Shown here: piece after piece, positions 1 through 6,212 of the stretch
Layout of the letters: each line of letters starts with the position of its first letter
Position numbering within the stretch: the first letter of the stretch is position 1
DNA from: MB1-2 sp046566065
Lineage (GTDB): Bacteria; Actinomycetota; CADDZG01; WHSQ01
NCBI GenBank assembly: GCA_046566065.1
Contig: JBKHXK010000048.1
Location: 1 to 14,041, forward strand
Direction: 5' to 3'
Length of the DNA stretch: 14,041 bases
Program-made: the position numbers and the translations under genes
Notes under the pieces: model-generated
Database searches by the model: none
The model's input: the letters and a program-made list of their open reading frames with translations, nothing else
Told to the model about the DNA's origin: nothing

Positions 1-1069
1 GGATCCGAGCGGCTCTCTCTTGGATGTTCGTCAGTCCGTGTCCTCTGCGAACGCTTGCCGGATCGAAACCGACACCGTTGTCCTCGATCGTCATGACGAA
101 CCGATCACCGCCGGTGATCGCGCACGAGACCCACACCTCAGATGCCTGAGCGTGCCGCGCGATGTTCGAGAGGATCTCGCGCACGATCTGTATCACGTCG
201 CTGGTAGCAGACGATGGCAGTGCCCGCAGCGCCGCATCCGACAGCTGCACGGTGGTCTCCGCGAGGGTGTTGACCTCGAGATCCCTCGTCAGCTCCTCGA
301 TCGCTGCCTTCAGCCCTCGCTCCTCTACCGCCTTCGGCTGCAGGGCGAAGATGTAGGAGCGGACGTCTCGAACCACGTTGTCGAGTGTCGCTATGGCGTC
401 GTCCATGCGCTTCTTCGTTGCTTCGGGATCGCGATCGACCAGAGTCATCGCTCCTTGCAGTGAGAGACCGACGGAGTAGATCGCCTGGATCACGCCGTCG
501 TGCAACTCCTTGGAGATGCGGTCCCGCTCCTCCAAGACGGCCAGCTCTTCGCTACGGGCCGTTATCTCCTCGAGCAGGTTGGCGTTGTGGATCGCGACAC
601 CGGCCTGCGCCGCCAAGGTCATCGCTATGCGCTCGTCGTCTTTCGAGAACTCCGGGGCCCCCTCTTTCTCCGTCATGTAGAGACGGCCGAAGGTCTGATC
701 GCGGACGATGATGGGGACGCCCAAGAAGGACTCCATCGGGGGATGGTTCGGGGGGAACCCGTAAGACTCCGGATGGTCGGAGATGTGTCTCATCCTCAAG
801 GGGCGCCCGCCCTCGACCAGCACGCCGAGCAACCCCCGGCCGTGAGGAAGATCTCCGATCAGATCGGCCGTGGCCGGATCGACGCCCGAGTAGACGAAAC
901 GCAGGAGGAGGCCGTCGTCGCCGACCACACCAACGGCGGCGTAGCGCGCACCGACCACCTCCCGGGCGAGGTCGGCTATCCGCTGCAGCAGCGCGTCCAG
1001 GTCCAGCTCCGAAGCCAGGGCGAGCCCGGCTTCAACGAGCGCTGCCGTCTGACGCGGGCCGTGGCTCAT
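1..1069 (-). CDS. GAF-domain sensor histidine kinase, DevS/DosS-like (C-terminus cut by window edge)
   Basis: This is a cytoplasmic two-component sensor kinase that should autophosphorylate on histidine and pass phosphate to a NarL/DosR-type regulator not present here. The 356 visible residues hold one GAF domain (about 18-162), which includes the DevS-like stretch GFPPNHPPMESFLGVP. A HisKA_3 dimerisation domain follows, with the H-box ERDRISKELHDGV and phospho-acceptor His190. The HATPase then shows its N-box EILSNIARHAQA (298-309), G1 box DNGVGF (330-335) and G2 box GHGLTNI (343-349). No membrane segment is visible. The ATG at 1069 is fixed by an in-frame TAG four codons upstream and is preceded by CAGGGG. 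It is the last visible gene of the CBS operon, 39 bases after the preceding stop. Only the last part of the ATPase domain is missing. The ligand is unknown; DosS homologues bind haem through their GAF domain. Confidence 0.93.
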   Translation of the reverse strand, partial: MSHGPRQTAALVEAGLALASELDLDALLQRIADLAREVVGARYAAVGVVGDDGLLLRFVYSGVDPATADLIGDLPHGRGLLGVLVEGGRPLRMRHISDHPESYGFPPNHPPMESFLGVPIIVRDQTFGRLYMTEKEGAPEFSKDDERIAMTLAAQAGVAIHNANLLEEITARSEELAVLEERDRISKELHDGVIQAIYSVGLSLQGAMTLVDRDPEATKKRMDDAIATLDNVVRDVRSYIFALQPKAVEERGLKAAIEELTRDLEVNTLAETTVQLSDAALRALPSSATSDVIQIVREILSNIARHAQASEVWVSCAITGGDRFVMTIEDNGVGFDPASVRRGHGLTNIQERAARI

Positions 1070-1108
1070 CCCCTGAATCTAAGCCCGGGGGTGGCATCGG
1101 GTCTGTAA

Positions 1109-1480
1109 CTATCTGGTCTCCCACACCTTGATCAGGTCACGCATCGAGATCATCCCGGTGACGTCCCTCCCCGAGACCACGACCACATGGCGGATGCCCG
1201 ATTCGTCCATCTTCGAGACCGCGTCGTCTATGACTGCATCTTCATCGGTCACCACCGGTGCCGCCGTCATGTACTCGCCCACCTCGGTCTCCGAAAGGTC
1301 GAAACCGTCGGCCACTGCGCGGACGATGTCGCGCTCGGAGATGACACCTGCGATCCCCCGGGGCTCGAAGACGACCAGAGCGCCGATGTCCTCTTCGATC
1401 AGCAACCTGGCTGCGCCGTCCAGCGTTTCAGACTTTGCGATGGTCACCGGCATGCGCGGGTGCAGTTCCTTGACTCTCAT
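1109..1480 (-). CDS. Two-CBS-domain protein, Hrp1-like
   Basis: This 123-residue protein consists almost entirely of a CBS pair: CBS1 at about 4-56, with GVISERD, and CBS2 at about 66-119, with GMISMRD. These G-h-x-S-x-x-D motifs commonly form the ribose/phosphate-binding part of CBS nucleotide sites. CBS pairs usually sense adenine nucleotides, but the ligand cannot be read here. No catalytic or membrane domain is attached, as in Hrp1 (Rv2626c) of the Mycobacterium tuberculosis DosR regulon. The ATG has a strong GGAGGGAGGA ribosome binding site just upstream. The start lies 53 bases inside the end of the preceding receiver-like ORF, and the sensor kinase follows 39 bases after the stop, so the three are probably co-transcribed. 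Family assignment is firm; the role as regulator or energy sensor is inference. Confidence 0.93.
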   Translation of the reverse strand: MRVKELHPRMPVTIAKSETLDGAARLLIEEDIGALVVFEPRGIAGVISERDIVRAVADGFDLSETEVGEYMTAAPVVTDEDAVIDDAVSKMDESGIRHVVVVSGRDVTGMISMRDLIKVWETR

Positions 1481-1826
1481 GGCGTCCTCCCTCCGGCAGT
1501 GACGTATCTCCTCTGACCAATACGTGCGTGTGAGGGTGCGCGCCTCGGATCCGGGCGGCGTAGTCGTGCGCAGATATATGGGTCAGGTGATAACGGAACG
1601 CCCCCGACGGAGGGGGATCGACCAACACGATCGATGAGCGCGCTACCAGCGGGCAGATCGCTTCCTCGTCGAGAGCGCAGGGACTCGCGGCCGGGCCCAT
1701 GCACGCCACGACCGTTCCGCCCACGAGCTCCGCGACGGCGCGCACTGACTCGACGAAGGACGGATCCTCGGATACGACGAGAACCCTTCCGGGCTGGACC
1801 TCGAACGACTCTCTCGTTGAGGTCAT
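1428..1826 (-). CDS. Hypothetical protein with a receiver-like N-terminal region
   Basis: This 132-residue protein is not recognised by family. Its ATG overlaps the stop of the upstream two-CBS gene as ATGA (1823-1826), which supports real, coupled translation. Residues 14-21 (RVLVVSED) look like receiver strand beta-1 with part of its acidic pocket. SSIVLVDPP at 64-72 places Asp70 where a receiver phospho-acceptor would lie, and HTHVLVRG at 99-106 resembles beta-4. The classical first acidic residue is replaced by serine, and the beta-3/beta-4 spacing is irregular, so the fold may be degenerate. The last 17 or so residues are read through the start of the next CBS gene and have low-complexity composition. 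A frameshift or an unconserved tail is possible there. It sits between two CBS genes and upstream of a histidine kinase, so a signalling role is plausible but unproven. Confidence 0.7.
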   Translation of the reverse strand: MTSTRESFEVQPGRVLVVSEDPSFVESVRAVAELVGGTVVACMGPAASPCALDEEAICPLVARSSIVLVDPPPSGAFRYHLTHISAHDYAARIRGAHPHTHVLVRGDTSLPEGGRHESQGTAPAHAGDHRKV

Positions 1827-2332
1827 CGCTTCGCCACCGGAACTGAGAGCTCCCCAGTGTCGCGAGCCATCGATCGCACCAGATCCGCGCGGGCAACGAT
1901 CCCTACGAGGTAGCCGTGATCGTCCACTACGGGCAATCGGCTGATGCCATGACGCTCGATCAGCGACGCGGCTTCCCAAAGAGAGGCCTCGGGCCCGACC
2001 GCGACCACGTCTCTAGTCATCACGTCCGACACCGTGATCCCGGTGGCGGAGCGGGGGGCGATCCCCGCAAGGATGAAGGTAAGAGGATCGGAAGCGGGCA
2101 ACGCGGCCCTTCTCCTGGCGGTGGGGGCGAACGCCGCAACGAGGTCTGTCTCCGAAACGATCCCGACGGGACGGCCGTCTTCCACCACCGGCGCGCCGCT
2201 GATGCGATTGCTGACCATCCGACGTGCGGCGTCCTGGATCGAGTCCTCGGGCCTGAGGGTGACGACCAGATGAGTCATCACATCGAGGACCTTCGTGCCG
2301 TCGGTCTCACCGCTTCTTCGCCGCCCATTCAC
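1823..2332 (-). CDS. Two-CBS-domain protein with extended inter-CBS linker
   Basis: The protein has 169 residues from a GTG start. CBS1 spans about 17-69 (VLDVMTHL at the start, PVGIVSETD near the end). CBS2 spans about 102-157 (VSDVMTRD to LVGIVARAD). They are separated by a roughly 30-residue basic, Ala/Pro-rich linker. The open frame continues far upstream, but that part reads as arginine-rich nonsense antiphase to the four-CBS gene. The GTG at 2332 is chosen because it overlaps the upstream TGA as GTGA and has GGGGAGG seven bases before it. The downstream receiver-like gene begins inside this gene's stop (ATGA). Both junctions indicate translational coupling. The role is probably ligand-dependent regulation through adenine-nucleotide binding, inferred from the family. 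Confidence 0.92.
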   Translation of the reverse strand: MNGRRRSGETDGTKVLDVMTHLVVTLRPEDSIQDAARRMVSNRISGAPVVEDGRPVGIVSETDLVAAFAPTARRRAALPASDPLTFILAGIAPRSATGITVSDVMTRDVVAVGPEASLWEAASLIERHGISRLPVVDDHGYLVGIVARADLVRSMARDTGELSVPVAKR

Positions 2333-3225
2333 TGCGCGCCCTCCCCTGCGAGCACCCCCTGATCGATCCCCTCGCCTCCGACGAGGACGGGATCCCAGAT
2401 CACCTGGGCCCGGTCTCGCCCGAGGTGACCGATCTCGGCGAGCACGTCCCCACGCGTGACCACTCCCACCAGGCGTCCGGAATCGAGCACCGCAACCCGA
2501 TTGATCTGGTGCTCTCGCATCAGACCGGCGATCTCGTCCAGTGTCGTGTCGGTCGCCACGCATATGGGAGGGGCGGTCATCACCTCGCTGGCACGTCGTC
2601 CTCCCCGCGGCAGATGCGCCAGGTCGAACTCGGCAGAGCTGTGGTTGTGACGCCGTAGCGCGAGTCTGACCATTGGGCCGCCGAGTGCGTGGGCAAGATC
2701 GCGCTCGGAGATGACGCCCACCACATCTCCAGCCTCGTCGACGACCGGCATCCCTGAGATGTCGCGGTCGGCGAGGCTCTCGGCGACCTCCTCGAAGAAC
2801 GCGTCCGTGCGGCAAGCGACCGCAGGCGTCGTCATGACGTCGGCGGCAGTGGTCCGCTCGATCCGATCGAAGACCGGAATGTAATCCCTGAGGGACACGA
2901 TCCGGTAGTCCTCGTCCACTCGGACGATCAGGTGTCGGACGCGAGCCCGACTCATGCGCTCCAGCGCATCGGCGTCGTCGATCGGCCCGTCGACCACGAC
3001 AGGGAAGTCGTTGGCGATCTCTCTGACGGCGACCTCCTGCGGGTCCCCGGCTTGGGCGACGAACCAGGCCAGGTCGCGTTCGGTCAGGATCCCTAGGAAG
3101 CGGCGTGAGTCGTCGAGCACCCCGACGGCCCCGATGCTGCAGTCCGCCATCAGGCGGGCGGCCTCCTGAACGGTTGCGGACGCGCGGATCGAGATGAGCG
3201 GGTGCGTTTGCACTCGGGCAGTCAT
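2329..3225 (-). CDS. Four-CBS-domain protein (two Bateman modules)
   Basis: The protein has 298 residues and is made of four CBS domains: about 8-56 (FLGILTERD), 66-120 (a divergent copy ending VSLRD), 128-182 (DVVGVISERD) and 213-265 (RLVGVVTRGD). Domains 3 and 4 are separated by a roughly 30-residue linker (about 183-212) similar in size and position to the linker of the next gene's protein, so that gene may be a duplicate of this C-terminal half. The C-terminal 30 residues carry no recognisable domain. There are no membrane segments or catalytic domain. The ATG at 3225 has AAGGAGGGG four bases upstream. This is the first gene of the minus-strand operon, with its promoter presumably in 3226-3425. 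CBS domain 2 lacks the usual phosphate-binding Gly motif and may not bind nucleotide. Confidence 0.93.
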   Translation of the reverse strand: MTARVQTHPLISIRASATVQEAARLMADCSIGAVGVLDDSRRFLGILTERDLAWFVAQAGDPQEVAVREIANDFPVVVDGPIDDADALERMSRARVRHLIVRVDEDYRIVSLRDYIPVFDRIERTTAADVMTTPAVACRTDAFFEEVAESLADRDISGMPVVDEAGDVVGVISERDLAHALGGPMVRLALRRHNHSSAEFDLAHLPRGGRRASEVMTAPPICVATDTTLDEIAGLMREHQINRVAVLDSGRLVGVVTRGDVLAEIGHLGRDRAQVIWDPVLVGGEGIDQGVLAGEGAQ

Positions 3226-3311
3226 CGGTCCCCTCCTTGTGGTTCCGGTTGGTCCAAAGCCTGCTCATCACCGGGCGTCACGGGTAGAGCCGCTCGGCCC
3301 CTCCTGGAGGT

Positions 3312-3352
3312 GCCGTTCGTAACGGGCGGTAACCAGGGGCCGAACGGCCTCT
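3312..3352. promoter_or_regulatory. Inverted repeats in the divergent CBS-operon / small-gene promoter region
   Basis: The 200-base gap between divergent starts at 3225 and 3426 holds two overlapping symmetric elements. One is a perfect 8-base inverted repeat, GCCGTTCG (3312-3319) and CGAACGGC (3341-3348), with a 21-base spacer. The other is a tight stem-loop, AGGGGCC (3335-3341), loop GAAC, GGCCTCT (3346-3352), with one G-T pair. The two are mutually exclusive as RNA structures. The site could be an operator serving either or both genes. I see no convincing -35/-10 pair and no DosR-type box nearby. Confidence 0.4.
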
Positions 3353-3408
3353 CCGATGAGGGCCGCCTGCATCTGTGGCGGAACCCGGTCGCCGGGGTGA
3401 AATCTCCG

Positions 3409-3416
3409 AAAGGAGG
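3409..3416 (+). promoter_or_regulatory. Consensus Shine-Dalgarno sequence
   Basis: AAAGGAGGT is a near-perfect complement of the 16S rRNA 3' end, and it lies nine bases before the ATG at 3426. It decides the start of the 71-residue gene over the in-frame ATG at 3375, which would put this site inside the coding region. Confidence 0.8.
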
Positions 3417-3425
3417 TGGCCCAAG

Positions 3426-3641
3426 ATGATCCACGACACCGGCTTCACCGGGATCCATCGGATGGGGTACGTGCTCGATCTCGCTCGACCGGAGCTCACA
3501 CCTCTCATGCGGCGCTACGTCCGGCCGGAGCCCGTCTCTCGACCGGACCCCTTACCGCCTCCGACCGCGCTGGTGGTCACGCGCGGCAAGAGCTACAAGG
3601 AACCGATGATCGAGGTGCTCGGGAGCCACTCCGAGGACTGA
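3426..3641 (+). CDS. Small hypothetical protein, 71 residues
   Basis: No family was recognised. The protein is soluble, with a basic and Pro-rich middle section (PLMRRYVRPEPVSRPDPLPPP, about 28-47) and a C-terminal segment TALVVTRGKSYKEPMIEVLG that looks like a short beta-strand plus helix. There is no cysteine cluster, signal peptide or membrane segment. The start is supported by a consensus Shine-Dalgarno at nine-base spacing. The gene is divergent from the CBS operon and ends 14 bases before the convergent ZIP-transporter stop. Codon use is typical of the window. An earlier in-frame ATG at 3375 would add 17 Arg/Glu-rich residues and is disfavoured. Because the two genes share a promoter region, it may respond to the same signal as the CBS operon; this is inference. 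Confidence 0.72.
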   Translation: MIHDTGFTGIHRMGYVLDLARPELTPLMRRYVRPEPVSRPDPLPPPTALVVTRGKSYKEPMIEVLGSHSED

Positions 3642-3655
3642 TCGCCTCGAAAGGG

Positions 3656-4390
3656 TCAGAAGCCGATCGCGAACTCGAAGGCGATCATCGCCGTCGCCGA
3701 GAGCGCCATCGCCACCAGCCCTGCCTGTCGGCTGCCGGCCTCCAGCGCATCGGGCAGCAGGTGCGTGACGACCATCCAGGTCATGGCTCCGCCGGCGAAC
3801 CCCAGACCCGCAGGGAGCAGAGGCTCGAAAGCGCTCACCGCGAGGAAAGCCGGCACGGCGGTAAGCGGCTGCGGCAGGCTCGAGAAGATGCTCCATCCAA
3901 CCGCACTGCGAAGGGTCGCCCCGAAGGGAAGCAGTACCAGGCTTATCGCAACGCCTTCCGGGATGTTGTGGACGGCGATGGCGATGGCGATCGCGATCCC
4001 CAGGGACTCCTCACCCGCGAAACTCACGCCCACCGCGGCCCCCTCGGTGAAGGAGTGGACGGTCATCACGCCGATCACCATCAGCGCGGTTAGACCTCGC
4101 GCCCCTCGGAGCTCTCCGATGTGCGCATCGTGCGTGTGCCCCAGCAGCCGCCCCGAAACCACGATGAAGCACACGCCCACCAGAGCTCCCAGCGCCACCC
4201 CGCCGACGGATCTGGACAGTCCTTCGTAGAAGAGCCCGATGCTCGCTCCGAGCATGGCTCCCGCGGCTAGCGCGCTGGAGATCGCGGCAGCGCGGCGCTC
4301 GTCAGAACCGAATGCCAGCACGGGTAAAGCCCCGAGCCCTGTAGCAAGAGCGGTGAGAAGCGCGATACCCAGTACCGCGAACGCGTTCAT
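3656..4390 (-). CDS. ZIP-family divalent metal transporter
   Basis: This 244-residue integral membrane protein should move Zn2+ or another divalent metal into the cytoplasm. About eight hydrophobic segments are visible, as expected for ZIP/ZupT-type proteins. The two signature metal-binding helices are present: VHSFTEG (111-117, with His112 and Glu116) in TM4 and HNIPEG (141-146, with His141 and Glu145) in TM5. A short histidine-containing loop, GHTHDAH (84-90), lies between TM3 and TM4, where many ZIPs carry His clusters. The ATG at 4390 has GAGGGAG upstream. The gene ends convergently with the small plus-strand gene. Upstream on the same strand, 99 bases away, lies an unrelated membrane protein, so it may have its own promoter. 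Metal specificity cannot be read. Confidence 0.94.
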   Translation of the reverse strand: MNAFAVLGIALLTALATGLGALPVLAFGSDERRAAAISSALAAGAMLGASIGLFYEGLSRSVGGVALGALVGVCFIVVSGRLLGHTHDAHIGELRGARGLTALMVIGVMTVHSFTEGAAVGVSFAGEESLGIAIAIAIAVHNIPEGVAISLVLLPFGATLRSAVGWSIFSSLPQPLTAVPAFLAVSAFEPLLPAGLGFAGGAMTWMVVTHLLPDALEAGSRQAGLVAMALSATAMIAFEFAIGF

Positions 4391-4489
4391 GCGTCTCCCT
4401 CATCGGACGTCAGGCCTACATCTAACCCCTGCCCGAGGTCGGAAGGCCGGAGCCGAAGAAGCCACCCGGGGCTAGGACCACCTGATCGT

Positions 4490-5344
4490 CTAGTTGGGGC
4501 TCTTCTCGAGGATCTCCACCATGCCCATGACGAAGATGGGCAGCATTACCGCGGTCGCACCAACCGTGAGGACGCGGCCCGCCACGGACACGCGGCGGGA
4601 CGCCCAGATCTCCCTTGCCTTCGGCAGTGCGTTGACGGTGAGAGCCACCACGGCACCCAAGAGCACCACTAGGAGCAACGCGATCCCCGGCACGAGCAAC
4701 AACAGCGGCGCGTATGGGATAACCGTGCGCCAGTCTTTGGAGATCAACGGCAGCGAACGACTGTAGCGACCGGCGACCGCCGCGACCAGCATGCCGTGTA
4801 ACAGAACCAGGGTGGCGAACGTGAGGATCGACACCCACCCCGGCCCCACGATCTCGAAGTCGGGATTGTCCGGACGGAGTGGGTCGGCGATCGTGCCGAA
4901 CCACACGAGGAGAAGGAACCCGAACGCGACACCACCGAGCCGACCGCTAGGAAGCCAGCGCCTGATCGCCATATAGAAGATGCCGATCACAAGGCCGAAG
5001 AAGATCCCGACGAAGACGATGAACCCCACCGTTCCTCCGAAGGTGATCTGACCAACGACCTGGTCTGCTTCGGTCACGCGACCCTGGGCGGACTCTGGGC
5101 CGGTAACCGCGAGTAAGCGCATAGCCAGGCGGCCGCCAGCCCCGGCCATCAGGATGCCCGCCCCCGCGCCACAGCCGAAGACGAGCGCGACCCTCCACAG
5201 GAAGAGCTTCAGCACCGCACCGGTCGGCTTGACCTCGGCCCCCTCGCCCGAGCCGGGCGGATCCTGAACCTCTTCGTCACCCCACATGACGATCATGGCG
5301 ATGCCGATCAGGACCAGAGCGCCACAAGCGAGCATCAGAGCCAT
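4490..5344 (-). CDS. Multi-pass membrane protein of unknown function
   Basis: The protein has 284 residues and I do not recognise a functionally characterised family. About seven hydrophobic segments are visible: 2-20, 46-68, 102-126, 136-152, 168-190, 208-236 and 254-276. An acidic, Gly/Pro-rich loop (22-40) follows the first. The stretch GGRLAMRLLAVTG (70-82), then TEADQVVGQITFGGTVGF (91-108), is the most motif-like part: charged residues followed by a Gly/Thr-rich membrane entry. No transporter, protease or kinase signature was found. The start at 5344 is the first ATG; a second lies three codons downstream. The nearest purine-rich stretch, GGAAAGGG, is rather far upstream, so the start is uncertain by a few codons. 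It lies between the dihydrofolate-reductase-like gene, 74 bases upstream, and the ZIP gene. Confidence 0.85.
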   Translation of the reverse strand: MALMLACGALVLIGIAMIVMWGDEEVQDPPGSGEGAEVKPTGAVLKLFLWRVALVFGCGAGAGILMAGAGGRLAMRLLAVTGPESAQGRVTEADQVVGQITFGGTVGFIVFVGIFFGLVIGIFYMAIRRWLPSGRLGGVAFGFLLLVWFGTIADPLRPDNPDFEIVGPGWVSILTFATLVLLHGMLVAAVAGRYSRSLPLISKDWRTVIPYAPLLLLVPGIALLLVVLLGAVVALTVNALPKAREIWASRRVSVAGRVLTVGATAVMLPIFVMGMVEILEKSPN

Positions 5345-5418
5345 CCGACAAATATGGCCCTTTCCCTACCGACCGGATAGGTACTTGCGCGCGTGAGCGA
5401 AGGCCCTCCCCGGGGGTA

Positions 5419-6024
5419 CTAGTCGAAGGAGCCGAGAACGACCTCACCGGCCGGGACGTAGCGGCCGATGGTCACGCCGGTCGAAGCGACCTTGTGATCG
5501 ACCAGCTTCAGCCCGCTGGGGATCGTGCCGTCCGCGAAGAGGCGCTTGCCCTTTCCGAGGAGGACGGGGAACACGAGCAGCTGGAACTCGTCGACGAGCT
5601 CGTGCTTCAGAAGCGTCTGGATCAGGTTGGCACTGCCGTGCACCTGGAGCTCCGGCCCGTCCCCCTCCTTGAGCGCCGCCACCCCCTGCGCGACGTCGCC
5701 CTCGATCAGGACCGAGTTCTGCCACTCCAGCGAAGTAAGCGTCCGAGAGGCCACGTACTTGGTGGCGTCGTTCAGAGGCTTGGCGACCTCTTCATGGGAG
5801 GCGCTCGGCCAATAGGCAGCGAAGATCTCGTAGGTCTTGCGTCCCAGGACGAGGTCGAAGGGCTTACCCATCGTCTCGCCCATCACTTCGTTCATCGTGT
5901 CGTCCCAGTAGTTGACCGACCAGCCACCATGCCGGAAACCGCCCTCGGCGTCCTCCTCCGGGCCTCCGGGAGCCTGCATGACGCCGTCGAGTGTCAGGAA
6001 TGTCGTGACCAGCAGCTTTCTCAT
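5419..6024 (-). CDS. RibD C-terminal / dihydrofolate-reductase-like protein
   Basis: This 201-residue cytoplasmic protein belongs to the RibD-C/DHFR superfamily of NAD(P)H-dependent reductases (YwjB/YyaP-like group). Visible hallmarks are the N-terminal strand LVTTFLTLDGVM (5-16), the nucleotide-binding LVLGRKTYE (58-66), and the C-terminal GSANLIQTLLKHELVDEFQL (130-149) followed by FPVLLGKGKRLF (152-163). These proteins are common in actinobacteria. Most have no proven substrate and are not the housekeeping folate reductase. The ATG at 6024 is preferred over the longer open frame because it is preceded by AAAGGG and GGAG, and the family's conserved strand starts two residues in. The 38 upstream residues are Arg-rich and atypical. 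It is transcribed divergently from the RTX gene. Confidence 0.92.
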   Translation of the reverse strand: MRKLLVTTFLTLDGVMQAPGGPEEDAEGGFRHGGWSVNYWDDTMNEVMGETMGKPFDLVLGRKTYEIFAAYWPSASHEEVAKPLNDATKYVASRTLTSLEWQNSVLIEGDVAQGVAALKEGDGPELQVHGSANLIQTLLKHELVDEFQLLVFPVLLGKGKRLFADGTIPSGLKLVDHKVASTGVTIGRYVPAGEVVLGSFD

Positions 6025-6196
6025 CTCCGATCCCTTTCGTCCAGACCTCGGGTCGTTCCCTCGGATGGAGCTTCGACCGCCAAACCGGGCGAAACTAATC
6101 GCGGTCAGGCGCCGGACGCACCCGGAGAGGGCAGCCAAGTGCCTTGACCCCGGATGGGCCCAGAATCAGACTGGTTCCGACGAGTGCCGTCGAAGC

Positions 6197-6212
6197 CAGG
6201 AGCGCAACCTTG
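6197..6212 (+). promoter_or_regulatory. Ribosome binding site deciding a TTG start
   Basis: CAGGAG is followed by a seven-base spacer and TTG at 6210. Starting here places the signal peptide's basic residues and hydrophobic core at the N-terminus. The alternative in-frame ATG at 6144 adds 22 charged residues before the signal peptide and lacks a clear Shine-Dalgarno. Confidence 0.65.

Noticed and set aside
1..6. GGATCC at the first six bases, as if a cloning junction
   Set aside because: The kinase frame runs through it unbroken to the edge and the same hexamer occurs elsewhere in the window; chance or window choice is enough.
20..1108. Plus-strand open frames opposite the sensor kinase
   Set aside because: Arg/Pro-rich frames antisense to a kinase whose every conserved box is intact on the minus strand; they are codon-bias shadows.
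2333..3271. Long upstream extension of the two-CBS frame (482 residues in total)
   Set aside because: The extension is Arg/Gly-rich nonsense lying in another frame of the four-CBS gene; the coupled GTG at 2332 with a good ribosome binding site is the real start.
3226..3425. A DosR-type box upstream of the CBS operon
   Set aside because: No sequence close to the GGGACT-AGTCCC core could be found, despite the DevS-like kinase in the operon.
5345..5418. Partial inverted repeat CCTACCG / GGATAGG as a terminator after the reductase-like gene
   Set aside because: The stem is imperfect and has no T-tract in either direction.
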